The notes beneath the pieces were generated by a model, which searched no databases, was not told the origin of the DNA, and saw nothing but the letters and a program-made list of their open reading frames with translations. A stretch of DNA of 27,710 nucleotides, taken from the IMG/VR virus record IMGVR_UViG_3300046010_008436, positions 1 through 27,710 of that record. One strand, 5' to 3'. The DNA is from a virus. Positions 1-7,643 of the stretch are shown here, piece after piece (positions within the stretch are counted from its first letter, which is position 1; every line of letters starts with the position of its first letter). The translations under genes were made by a program, and so were the position numbers.

Positions 1-411
1 TAAGTCCAATCCAACTTTAAATCTTGCACTTAAAATTCTTAACAACTCTGGTCTTTTTTCAATATATTGTTCAATTTGCTTACGAGCATCTCCTACGATA
101 GGATATTTAACTACAAAATGGCTATGGTCTAATATTAAGTCAGAATGAGACTTTTGAAAAAACCAATTATACATTACTGAATTAGTTCCAGACTCTTGAG
201 CCCCATCTTTATACCAAGTATTATCGTGATTTAAGATTATTTGATTCTGTGTATAATATGCTTGCTCTATTTCATTTAAGTCAAACCCTTCATGGTCTAC
301 GTGACAAGCTCCTGTTAATAATAAATGCTCTGCAACATCATTAGGCAAAGCTTTATTTACAACCTCTTTTGAAATTTGAGGTGCTTCATGTAAACCATAC
401 TCAAACTGCAT
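1..411 (-). CDS. Hypothetical phage protein, 3' end cut by window edge
   Basis: An open frame of 137 codons starts at the ATG at 411 and runs off the left edge, so the C-terminus is missing. An in-frame stop lies just upstream (424-426), which makes 411 the only good ATG start. Its ATG overlaps the stop of the preceding gene by one base (TAATG), a normal arrangement for translational coupling. The visible protein begins MQFEYGLHEAPQISKEVV and is soluble-looking, rich in His, Asp and aromatic residues around positions 34-105, with no signal peptide, membrane segment or motif I recognise. It belongs to the run of small unknown genes downstream of the sugar island. The reading frame is convincing; the function is unknown. 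Confidence 0.75.
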   Translation of the reverse strand, partial: MQFEYGLHEAPQISKEVVNKALPNDVAEHLLLTGACHVDHEGFDLNEIEQAYYTQNQIILNHDNTWYKDGAQESGTNSVMYNWFFQKSHSDLILDHSHFVVKYPIVGDARKQIEQYIEKRPELLRILSARFKVGLDL

Positions 412-812
412 TATACCATTATTTTAATTAACTTAATAAAATCAGTCTTAGCATCAGAAAAGTCTGAATCAGAATCGTCAAATAATTTAGTTTCCAATCC
501 TGACTTTGTATTCTTTATCAGACATACGGTAGCATCAAATTGCTCTAATCCATTTAACGTGTATATAATTCCAAAATACGCTCGATCTTTATTTATGCGA
601 GCCATTATAACAGCTTCGGAGAATATCATACGTAAGTCGCCTAAACTTTTTAAAGTAGAGGTAAATATATGCTCTCCGTTTTTTAATCCTAAATATTTAA
701 AGCTGGTATTGTAATTTAATTTTTTCGAAAACTCTTTAAAGAATGGATCAGCCATACTTACTATAGAGTCTTCTATGGAATTTTCGTTAATAATAGATTT
801 TAACTTTATCAT
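411..812 (-). CDS. Hypothetical protein, 133 aa
   Basis: Complete frame from ATG at 812 to TAA at 411. The protein begins MIKLKSIINE, a charged amphipathic start seen in several proteins of large marine T4-like phages. That is a memory-based resemblance, not a search result. A mixed alpha/beta pattern follows, then a short acidic serine/aspartate stretch (DDSDSDFSD, about residues 112-120) and a basic/hydrophobic C-terminal helix. No transmembrane segment or catalytic motif is visible. A 45-base A/T-rich gap separates it from the gene upstream, and its stop overlaps the start of the next gene. Function unknown. Confidence 0.75.
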   Translation of the reverse strand: MIKLKSIINENSIEDSIVSMADPFFKEFSKKLNYNTSFKYLGLKNGEHIFTSTLKSLGDLRMIFSEAVIMARINKDRAYFGIIYTLNGLEQFDATVCLIKNTKSGLETKLFDDSDSDFSDAKTDFIKLIKIMV

Positions 813-857
813 ATCGCACTTTACAATAAATATCTAAAGTTATACATTACAAGATGT

Positions 858-1313
858 CTAATCCTTAAGCATATCTATATATCTATCAATCTCTTCGTCT
901 GTTACATCGATATCAGACAAATCATTATTGTAATCAATCTTATACTTATCTTTTAAAAGTCTAATTGTATATTCAATAGCTCTTGTTTTATTTACATTTT
1001 CTAACAATCCAATAGAAAACAATAAAGCTTCTAACTCAATATCTTTAGACTCGCTATTACGTTTAATAATATCCAAAGCAATCTCATACGCCTCAATTGA
1101 GAGTAATTGATCTTCATCTACTAAATCGTCTCCTACACGTTCTCCATCTACAAATATGATTTTAGCTTCATCTGCCTTTGCAGCTATAGCCCCGTTAAGT
1201 GCTTCCTTTACTACTGGATAGCCTTCAGCTCCTTCATACATAACCCATACCTCATAGGTAGGATCGATAATTGATTTGTGCATGTGCACATTTGCATTTT
1301 CTACTTGTTCCAT
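858..1313 (-). CDS. Hypothetical acidic protein, 151 aa
   Basis: Complete frame from ATG at 1313 to TAG at 858, overlapping the end of the preceding gene by 13 bases. The sequence is strongly acidic throughout and ends in an Asp/Glu-rich helix (DVTDEEIDRYIDMLKD). The middle contains alanine- and leucine-rich stretches that look helical (about 40-50 and 90-110). There are no cysteines, signal peptide or membrane segment. I recognise no family. The tight overlap suggests co-expression with the 82-residue gene upstream. A small acidic helical phage protein could be an adaptor or a host-takeover factor, but nothing in the sequence decides this. Confidence 0.75.
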   Translation of the reverse strand: MEQVENANVHMHKSIIDPTYEVWVMYEGAEGYPVVKEALNGAIAAKADEAKIIFVDGERVGDDLVDEDQLLSIEAYEIALDIIKRNSESKDIELEALLFSIGLLENVNKTRAIEYTIRLLKDKYKIDYNNDLSDIDVTDEEIDRYIDMLKD

Positions 1314-1549
1314 GTTATTACTTTTAAGTTTTGTAACGTTGATAAAAATTCTTCTATTGTTAAACTCTTGCCTGTATCTGTTTTTATTGTTACATCTTCT
1401 AGAACCTCTGGATACTGCTCTATCATTTTCATTAAGGCAGTTAATCCTTTAGCTCCGTAAAATATATTGAAGCTAGATTCTCCTAATATATTAGTTTCTT
1501 TTACACAATCTGCTTCAGTATCGCCTGGCAGTAAAATAAAGTATTGCAT
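1301..1549 (-). CDS. Hypothetical small phage protein, 82 aa
   Basis: Complete frame from ATG at 1549 to TAG at 1301. It starts MQYFILLPGDTEAD and has a compact alternating strand/helix pattern, with a conserved-looking LGESSF block near residues 22-27 and a C-terminal IEEFLSTLQNLK helix. I have a general sense that similar small proteins occur in T4-like phages of marine bacteria, but I cannot name a family. It is the first gene after the sugar island, preceded by a 45-base A/T-rich gap that holds a possible promoter-like element. No membrane segment or catalytic motif is visible. Confidence 0.75.
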   Translation of the reverse strand: MQYFILLPGDTEADCVKETNILGESSFNIFYGAKGLTALMKMIEQYPEVLEDVTIKTDTGKSLTIEEFLSTLQNLKVITWNK

Positions 1550-1568
1550 TGTTTTAACAGTCTTGTTT

Positions 1569-1579
1569 TAATTTATAAT
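1569..1579 (-). promoter_or_regulatory. Candidate promoter-like element, ATTATAAATTA
   Basis: The minus strand reads ATTATAAATTA, 19 bases before the ATG at 1549 in one of the few real intergenic gaps. It resembles a T4 late-promoter core (TATAAATA) at 7 of 8 positions. The same 11-mer occurs at 19247-19257 ahead of the sugar island. In DNA this AT-rich a chance match is quite possible, and a near-identical string also lies inside the 62-like gene. Confidence 0.25.
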
Positions 1580-1594
1580 TCAATATACATTCAA

Positions 1595-2473
1595 TTACTG
1601 ATCGATTGTATACGTTAATGTTTGAATATAATCTGATAATCTCTTAACAGCTTTCCATCCTAATTTATTATACGTTTCTTCCACATTACATAATGTATGC
1701 ATACCCTCTCCTTTACGTAAAGGAGTGAATGTAATGTTACTAGCAACTCCTTTAGTTATCATCATTGCCAAATCAATAATCTTAACTGGCTCTCCTCGTC
1801 CTAAATCAAAATTATCTCCTTTCCAATTACCTTCAGATATTTTAATAAGTCCTTCTACTATATCAGATACATGAGTAAAGTCTCGAGACTGTTGTCCGTC
1901 TCCTACAATTGTAATAGCATCGCCATCTTCATATTGACGAGAAAACTTGGCTACTACAGTTGCAAATTCTCCTTCTCTAGGTTCTCTAAGACCATATACA
2001 TTATAAAACGTTGCCATTGCAGTATTCATATTATATAATTCTGCATACATTTTTACTGCATCTTCGCCAACCACCTTTGAAAATGTATATGGAGTAATTA
2101 AATGCGATCCATGATTTTTAGATGATGTAGTAGCATATACAAATGATTTACAATTATTTCGTCTCGCAAAGTCTAACACATTAACCGTGCCCATTGCATT
2201 ATTAAAAAACCATTCTGCTGGGTAGTCAAAGGATGGCTGTATTCGCCCATGGGCAGCCAAATGAAATATTACATCAAACTCAATCCCATTATATACAGCA
2301 TCAATATTATCAATGCTTGTATATGAATATATAGCTTTAGAATTTGCATATTCCGTTGATGACGATATTGATGACAAATCATCAATAACATGTACATCAT
2401 GATTTAACTCTACTAATCGATCTACTAAATTAGATCCTACAAACCCAGCTCCGCCTGTTACTAATACTTTCAT
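1595..2473 (-). CDS. NAD-dependent epimerase/dehydratase (extended SDR)
   Basis: A 292-residue extended short-chain dehydrogenase that probably acts on a nucleotide sugar by 4-epimerisation, dehydration or reduction. Visible hallmarks are the Rossmann glycine motif GGAGFVGS (7-14), the NAD-binding DD (31-32), HLAA (71-74), the catalytic Ser region ATTSS (114-118) and the Tyr-Lys pair YTFSK (129-133). A C-terminal substrate-binding part carries FYNVYGLREP and a DFTHVSDIV block typical of GalE/WbpP-like epimerases. The length is slightly short for the family (about 310-340). It is the last gene of the sugar island and begins two bases upstream of nothing but a GT2 stop, so it is probably translated from the same message. 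The exact substrate cannot be read from the sequence. It could supply an epimerised precursor for either sugar route. Confidence 0.9.
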   Translation of the reverse strand: MKVLVTGGAGFVGSNLVDRLVELNHDVHVIDDLSSISSSTEYANSKAIYSYTSIDNIDAVYNGIEFDVIFHLAAHGRIQPSFDYPAEWFFNNAMGTVNVLDFARRNNCKSFVYATTSSKNHGSHLITPYTFSKVVGEDAVKMYAELYNMNTAMATFYNVYGLREPREGEFATVVAKFSRQYEDGDAITIVGDGQQSRDFTHVSDIVEGLIKISEGNWKGDNFDLGRGEPVKIIDLAMMITKGVASNITFTPLRKGEGMHTLCNVEETYNKLGWKAVKRLSDYIQTLTYTIDQ

Positions 2474-2474
2474 G

Positions 2475-3656
2475 TTATAATTTAATTAAGGTATGATCAT
2501 ATGTTTCTAAACTATTAACTATGATAGTTAAATAATCGACATTAAACTCTCCTATATCATTTGTATCCGTTATTAGATCAGATATATTTTGTAATAAATA
2601 AAATGTCTGATCAGTAATTCTATTAGCATCAAACACTACTACAACGTCATTCTCACCTTCAGGATAATTGTTACCAATATATAAAACTCTTTTTTGTAAA
2701 TCATATGAAGTATTCGATTGCTCTATTTCTATATAATCATGCGCTCTACCATTATTAAGCATTTCATCTACATATATTCTATCACACCATGGTTCTAAAG
2801 CTGCTAATAAAGATAGATTACAATTTTTTACTACAAATGCAATATTTCGCTTATGAGGCACAATTGGCATCATTAAATTTGAATGCTTAACATTTGATCC
2901 CCATTTTCTAATAAAATCCTTTGTGGAATTGCTCATTTCTTTTTTCCAAGCTTCGTGTCTAGCTTCATCACCATCAAATGACCCTGCTCCCCGACCCGTT
3001 AAATGATATACTAAAGAATTCCATGGCTGAATGAATTCATATCCAGCTAAAAACATCCTATTAAATACATCTGAGTCTTCTCTACAAGATTTTAAAATTG
3101 GATCATGTCCTCCAATATGCATAAAATCTTTTTTATACATCATCCACGGAGCAAATACTCCATTAGTTATTTTTGTATCAGTTAACTGATTTTTTACATA
3201 CTCGTTAAATTCATCTTTCTTCCACTCCTCGGGCCAGATACCAAAATCAATTAGAATTTTTTCTCCGGCATTCGGATGTAATGGAGGTTCGATCCTAGTA
3301 GCGCACACTACGGTTTTTTCTTTTAAATGATTATATGCTTTGAGATCAGCATCAATACCTAACATCATATCAGCGTGAAATATCATAAAGATATCCGTAG
3401 TCGATTGTTCGACACAATAATCATATGCCTTTCCAATGCCGTATAATCGTTTTCCTAAGTCAGGATTAACAAAGTATTTTACATTATATTCATCTTTAAC
3501 TGAATCTAGCCAATCGACAGTGCCGTCTTCATCACTATCAACAAACACAATTATATCATGATCTTTTCTATAAGCATTTTCTCTTATAGAAGGTATACAT
3601 GTTTTAAGATATCGTAAGTTCGACTTACTAGGTATACAAAAAGTTATTTTATTCAT
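2475..3656 (-). CDS. Glycosyltransferase family 2 with extra C-terminal domain
   Basis: A GT-A fold sugar transferase of 393 residues. The N-terminal half shows the GT2 pattern: KITFCIPSK at the start, VFVDSDEDGT (about 38-47), and a DxD-like segment HADMML near 100-105 that would bind the NDP-sugar and metal. A GGHDPILKSCREDSDVF block follows, typical of GT2 proteins that see an Asp/Glu acid-base pair. The last ~110 residues look like a separate alpha/beta domain of unknown role. I chose ATG at 3656 because it gives only an 8-base overlap with the upstream gene and starts right at the conserved KITFC strand. The longer frame would need a TTG at 3677. It is clearly paralogous to the GT2 at 14957-15853. 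Confidence 0.88.
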   Translation of the reverse strand: MNKITFCIPSKSNLRYLKTCIPSIRENAYRKDHDIIVFVDSDEDGTVDWLDSVKDEYNVKYFVNPDLGKRLYGIGKAYDYCVEQSTTDIFMIFHADMMLGIDADLKAYNHLKEKTVVCATRIEPPLHPNAGEKILIDFGIWPEEWKKDEFNEYVKNQLTDTKITNGVFAPWMMYKKDFMHIGGHDPILKSCREDSDVFNRMFLAGYEFIQPWNSLVYHLTGRGAGSFDGDEARHEAWKKEMSNSTKDFIRKWGSNVKHSNLMMPIVPHKRNIAFVVKNCNLSLLAALEPWCDRIYVDEMLNNGRAHDYIEIEQSNTSYDLQKRVLYIGNNYPEGENDVVVVFDANRITDQTFYLLQNISDLITDTNDIGEFNVDYLTIIVNSLETYDHTLIKL

Positions 3657-4377
3657 TGTTATTAATATTAGATGCAATTAAGGTTTTAAATTTTGTAGTC
3701 GACCAATCATGGCTTCTATCGATATAATGTACGTTAATATCTAAGTCATCGCCCGTAAAAGATTTATTGATATAGTCACTTCCTTGAAATCGTATATCGT
3801 AATGATTGTTCGATAATAGCGTATATAAATCATTTTCAGTTTCATATACAATCACATCATCGACAAAACGTAATGATTTTAATGTATTAACACGATCATT
3901 TATAGATAGAATAGGTTTTATTTTTGAACTTCTTTCTATAGAAGGGTCTGAATGAAGAAGTACTGTTAAGTGAGTGCAATATTTACTTGTTTCTTGAAAC
4001 ATATGCACATAGCCTGGATGTATTACATCAAACGCGCCTGCAATTACTCCGAGAATTGAATTCTTTTTAAACGTGTCGACAGTTATATTTTTATCATCTA
4101 CAAAAATATCATATGAAGGTTTTCCTAAAATCAATTCATGATATTTTACATTCCACGAATCCAATTGATTCTTTGCATGGATATAATGAACGTTATAAAC
4201 TTTATGTATATCTCCATTATACTGTCCCATTCCTCGTGCAGTAAATATTTTAATGGTATGTCCCTCATTATATAATTGATTAATGGATTCGATTACATAA
4301 TAATCGGGAATAGAAGAATTATAATCTTTATTATTTGTAATACATATTGTATTATCTAAATCAAAACAGTATATCAT
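3649..4377 (-). CDS. Fused HAD phosphatase / sugar nucleotidyltransferase
   Basis: A 242-residue two-domain enzyme. Residues 1-100 are a HAD phosphatase like capsule proteins BcbF/EcbF: FDLDNT (5-10, with nucleophile D6 and D8), FTARGM (45-50), and K86 with VDD (93-95). Residues 108-235 are a cytidylyltransferase-fold domain, as in TagD or the C-terminal half of HldE: GAFDVIHPGY (114-123), SINDR (158-162) and the late STTKF (226-230). The usual HxGH reads HPGY, so its last histidine is tyrosine. Placed directly after a GmhA-like isomerase and HddA-like kinase, it could do the GmhB-like dephosphorylation and the nucleotidyl transfer of NDP-heptose synthesis. ATG at 4377 overlaps the upstream stop as ATGA, favouring it over ATG at 4410. 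Whether ATP, CTP or GTP is used is unknown. Confidence 0.87.
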   Translation of the reverse strand: MIYCFDLDNTICITNNKDYNSSIPDYYVIESINQLYNEGHTIKIFTARGMGQYNGDIHKVYNVHYIHAKNQLDSWNVKYHELILGKPSYDIFVDDKNITVDTFKKNSILGVIAGAFDVIHPGYVHMFQETSKYCTHLTVLLHSDPSIERSSKIKPILSINDRVNTLKSLRFVDDVIVYETENDLYTLLSNNHYDIRFQGSDYINKSFTGDDLDINVHYIDRSHDWSTTKFKTLIASNINNNE

Positions 4378-4874
4378 ATTATTGAGTGTAATATTAACTC
4401 GTGTATACATTCTACAATCCCATAGTCACTGCTATCAACATAAAAACTTAACAATGACTTCTCCGTAAAATTAATATTTAGTTTATTGGTATTTGAAAAC
4501 CCTGATAATATTATGATAGGAATATTATTTTCTATACAATATTGCGCCGCATTTAATATGTTAGCAGAGTTTCCTGAAGATGATATTAGTATAACTAATG
4601 TTTGCTCAGTCGTAAAATGCTCAATATATTTAGCGTACGCACTATCCCATCCATAATCATTTGCATAACAACTCATTCGTGCAGAATCTCCAAAACATAA
4701 CGCTCGCTTACCTAACGCTTTTGTATAATCTTCGGCAATATGACAACTGATTGCATTGCTGCCGCCATTGCCTAAGATTATAATATCATGATAGCTATCT
4801 ATGATAGACTTTAATTTATCTAAATCATCTTGCGATATTCTATCTAAACAATGTTTATACGTATTTAGTATCAT
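4374..4874 (-). CDS. gmhA: SIS-domain isomerase, GmhA-like (sedoheptulose 7-phosphate isomerase)
   Basis: A 166-residue single SIS domain. GmhA converts D-sedoheptulose 7-phosphate into D-glycero-D-manno-heptose 7-phosphate, the first step of nucleotide-heptose synthesis. Visible signatures are the phosphate-binding GNGGS (35-39), then HIAED with E48 in the place of the GmhA catalytic glutamate, the second phosphate loop ISSSGNS (97-103), and a C-terminal ECIHEL (155-160) with H158 in the place of the catalytic histidine. It is a little shorter than E. coli GmhA (192). It overlaps the kinase upstream by 20 bases and the phosphatase/nucleotidyltransferase downstream by 4, so the three are presumably made together. 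A different ketose-phosphate substrate cannot be excluded. Confidence 0.88.
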   Translation of the reverse strand: MILNTYKHCLDRISQDDLDKLKSIIDSYHDIIILGNGGSNAISCHIAEDYTKALGKRALCFGDSARMSCYANDYGWDSAYAKYIEHFTTEQTLVILISSSGNSANILNAAQYCIENNIPIIILSGFSNTNKLNINFTEKSLLSFYVDSSDYGIVECIHELILHSII

Positions 4875-5823
4875 ATAAGTTAGTTGTAGTTAATCCATTA
4901 TTGGATATATGAATTTTATTTACATTAATATATGAATTTCTTATGATAGATTCTTTATCTTTTTCAGTAAATATTAAAAAGTATCCGCCATTACCAGCTC
5001 CTAATAACTTATGCGATAGTACATTAGGATCGTTAATTAATTTATTATCTAAGTCGATTAATAATTCATTTTTGCAAATATATTTTGAAGTTTCTTTTTT
5101 ATTCGACCATGTTCTATTAATAACTGTATGGAATAGATTTAAATCTGACGTGTTAATTGCCGATTCTAAATCTTCTACATCTTTAAGTAATGGGACTGAC
5201 TTATCAATATCTAGGCTTTCTAATACCGTCGTTGAACTGCGTAGAACCCCTGTATATATAAGATACATATCTAGCTGATTAAATATATTAGCGCTCAGAT
5301 ACCTAATTTCTGGGTCTTGATTATTATAAAATCTAATCTTTTTCAATCCACCCATCGAGCCATAAAAGTCTTGTTGACCGACTAATGGATTAAACGTTTT
5401 TTCAATCTTTTCAGCTAATTTACATACTTCAAATTCTGTAATATGTTCATTTCTTAATGCGTATATCGATTTAATTAAAGCTAATAAATATGCCGATGAA
5501 GAAGCTAATCCAGACCCTGCAGAAAATACATCTGAGGTCATAAAACAATTAAGATGTTCTACATTAAGATAGTCAAAACAGTTACGTACTAACTCATTTT
5601 CAATATCATATATATTATATACCGATTCTCTTTTAGAATAGTTAATAATATATTTCTTATCTAATGAAGTTGCTCCAAATATGTCTTGATGTAAAGTAAT
5701 ATACGTATGTAAGTTAGAAGCAAAACTAATTACGGCCCCAGCTCCATATTTTGATAAAAATTTAGGATGATCTGTAGAGCCTCCTACAAGAGATATTCTT
5801 AAAGGGCAAGCAGTTATTATCAT
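4855..5823 (-). CDS. hddA: GHMP kinase, HddA-like (heptose 7-phosphate kinase)
   Basis: A 322-residue GHMP-family sugar kinase. HddA phosphorylates D-glycero-alpha-D-manno-heptose 7-phosphate at C1 using ATP, feeding GDP-heptose synthesis. The N-terminal PLRISLVGGSTDHP (7-20) is the characteristic opening of HddA-type kinases (PLRISFxGGGTD). The ATP-binding GHMP loop SAGSGLASSSA (101-111) and the third GHMP motif LLGAGNGGYF near 275-285 are both intact. Length is normal for the family. It starts with an ATGA overlap on the preceding glycosyltransferase-like gene and is followed by the GmhA-like gene. Fucokinase-type proteins share the fold, but the GmhA neighbour makes the heptose role the best reading. 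Confidence 0.88.
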   Translation of the reverse strand: MIITACPLRISLVGGSTDHPKFLSKYGAGAVISFASNLHTYITLHQDIFGATSLDKKYIINYSKRESVYNIYDIENELVRNCFDYLNVEHLNCFMTSDVFSAGSGLASSSAYLLALIKSIYALRNEHITEFEVCKLAEKIEKTFNPLVGQQDFYGSMGGLKKIRFYNNQDPEIRYLSANIFNQLDMYLIYTGVLRSSTTVLESLDIDKSVPLLKDVEDLESAINTSDLNLFHTVINRTWSNKKETSKYICKNELLIDLDNKLINDPNVLSHKLLGAGNGGYFLIFTEKDKESIIRNSYINVNKIHISNNGLTTTNLYDTKYV

Positions 5824-6698
5824 TTAGAATTAAAAATACGTGTAAGACTTTCGTTGGCAATTGATCTCATTAGATTGTCTAATTTTTGAGATGCAATTTG
5901 TTGTTCTGTAGTTTTAGTATGATTAACTCTTTTCAGCGTATGTGATGTATTATGTCCCTTGAGATAATATGCTATACTATATAACGGAACTTTCTTAATA
6001 TTACAGTAATTATAAAAATACGTGTCTTCTCCGCACATATGTATTTTAGGATCAATAAAAGGCGTAGGCATACCTGGACTTAAACAAATCAACGCCCCGT
6101 CTCCTTTATAGTAATCTGATAGCACTATTTGTTGCATATCAGAAAAACTATCATTAAACTTATTAAGCTCGTCTATTGTTAAAATGCCTTCGCCAGTTAC
6201 GAATTTATTATTAATAGATCGTACTTGTTCTATAGTAAATATTTGCAACGCTTCATGCTCTACTGGAGTCCATGAACTATCCCACATTTTTTTCTGTCTA
6301 ATGTTAACAATAAATGGATATTGTAATTGTGGTATATTAAAAATATTTTCGATATACTTGAAGTACGTTTCAGAAACTAGGCAATCTGACTCACCCCATA
6401 TTGTTATATTTTCTGGATCGTAACAATCTCGTCTCCAGTCACCGACTCCATAAAAATCATCTGTATCTTTTTTCCATATAATTTCCGCGCGTTGAACTAA
6501 ACTATCTTTCAATAAAATATCAAACATTTCTTCCGTAGTACCGTTAATAGGAGTATCGTAGTATGTTTGAGCATTAAAACATAACTTAATTTGCACGGGA
6601 TATGTTGTATGTTTCATTGCCGCTTCCACTGACTTTAGCGTTTCTAATGCCATTTCAGTTTCAAACCAAGCAACGTGCATTTGATATACAATATACAT
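5820..6698 (-). CDS. Putative glycosyltransferase, GT-A-like
   Basis: A 292-residue soluble protein that I read as a divergent GT-A glycosyltransferase. It opens with a strand (MYIVYQMHVAWF), then alternating helices and strands. The string WGESDCLV (101-108) sits where GT2-type enzymes carry DxD, and a CGEDTYFYNYC block near 233-243 resembles the C-terminal acidic motif of such enzymes. Conserved Trp/Tyr-rich segments (DWRRDCYDP near 87-95) suggest a defined substrate pocket. There is no signal peptide or membrane segment. It lies between two sugar genes with a 7-base gap upstream and an ATGA overlap downstream, so a role in the same glycan is likely. The family assignment is tentative. Confidence 0.7.
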   Translation of the reverse strand: MYIVYQMHVAWFETEMALETLKSVEAAMKHTTYPVQIKLCFNAQTYYDTPINGTTEEMFDILLKDSLVQRAEIIWKKDTDDFYGVGDWRRDCYDPENITIWGESDCLVSETYFKYIENIFNIPQLQYPFIVNIRQKKMWDSSWTPVEHEALQIFTIEQVRSINNKFVTGEGILTIDELNKFNDSFSDMQQIVLSDYYKGDGALICLSPGMPTPFIDPKIHMCGEDTYFYNYCNIKKVPLYSIAYYLKGHNTSHTLKRVNHTKTTEQQIASQKLDNLMRSIANESLTRIFNSK

Positions 6699-6705
6699 TA
6701 TACGA

Positions 6706-7617
6706 TTATTTTAAAATTTGTTCATACCAACCACCAAAATTTTGAGGAACTAATGACTTACTTAATTGCCATGTACGGCCTTCCGTCTCTAAACGTTCTT
6801 CATTCTCTTCTCCAGCATAAAAAGATGAATTAACAAGCACACCTAAATATACACGTTTGATTTCATCTATGGATATGTTTTTCAAAAACCAATCGTATTG
6901 TTTTTTATTATGCATTACCAAAAATTGTGCCTCTGTCGGTATAATGTCTATACACTTTGAATACATTAAATATTCTCCATACCATCCATAGTCAGCGGGT
7001 ACATAATTTAATAAATCATGCGTTTTCATTCCATTGACCTCGACATAGTTAGTATAAAAATGCTCCCATACTTTACTACTATAGACTTGTGGGCATGGAC
7101 CGAAATGTAATGCTTTTTTATAGTTATTAGGAATTACTTTTCGTATTTCACGTTGCCAATCTTTATGACATAAATCAATAAATTCTCGACCATGATGATC
7201 TTTCCATCCTTCATAATTTTGAATTGTTAACTGATATACATTATCCTCGAATACCGTTGTATATGGTACATCGTCATATGCAATAAAATCATCTTCATAA
7301 AATGGTTTAATGAATATAGAATCAGAGTTTAAACAAAAGTAATTTTTTGTAATTCCTAAACGCCAAAATTCCATATTATTAACTTGCTGTAACCTCCATC
7401 CATCAAAATATCCTTTGTATGGATTATACTGCTCTTCTTCTATATAGGTAATACCATCCGATCCCATAACATTTTTAAAGATAGGAATATCATCTTTTGA
7501 CAGTAAAATATAAAATGGAATATTATCCATATTAAATTTCTGTATACTCTCGTATAATTTTTTACAACGAGTAACATCTCCTCTCCATGATGGAACGGTT
7601 AATGAAAATTTGTCCAT
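6706..7617 (-). CDS. DUF6492-like putative glycosyltransferase
   Basis: A 303-residue protein starting MDKFSLTVPSWRGD. The opening strand, the FYILLSKDD block (35-43) and especially YFCLNSDSIFIKPF (93-106) match the DUF6492 family, where a LDSD..F.kPf segment acts as the DxD nucleotide-sugar site. Here the site reads NSDS, so the first Asp is replaced by Asn. The C-terminal half is rich in Trp/Tyr (DYGWYGEYLMY near 207-217), a common feature of these proteins. It is preceded by a 26-base gap after the ColD-like gene and followed by another putative transferase. Its acceptor and donor are unknown. The family call is from motif memory. Confidence 0.75.
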   Translation of the reverse strand: MDKFSLTVPSWRGDVTRCKKLYESIQKFNMDNIPFYILLSKDDIPIFKNVMGSDGITYIEEEQYNPYKGYFDGWRLQQVNNMEFWRLGITKNYFCLNSDSIFIKPFYEDDFIAYDDVPYTTVFEDNVYQLTIQNYEGWKDHHGREFIDLCHKDWQREIRKVIPNNYKKALHFGPCPQVYSSKVWEHFYTNYVEVNGMKTHDLLNYVPADYGWYGEYLMYSKCIDIIPTEAQFLVMHNKKQYDWFLKNISIDEIKRVYLGVLVNSSFYAGEENEERLETEGRTWQLSKSLVPQNFGGWYEQILK

Positions 7618-7643
7618 GACTATTTAGTTTAAATTATTTTTGT

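Noticed and set aside
3657-3677. TTG start extending the GT2 at 2475-3656
   Set aside because: It adds MHLILIT before the conserved KITFC strand and increases overlap. ATG at 3656 is simpler.
4943-5278. Open frame on the plus strand inside the HddA-like gene
   Set aside because: It is fully antisense to a gene with strong family motifs, and its product has no recognisable domain. Other plus-strand frames (for example 6184-6423, 8590-8820, 24285-24524) are rejected for the same reason.
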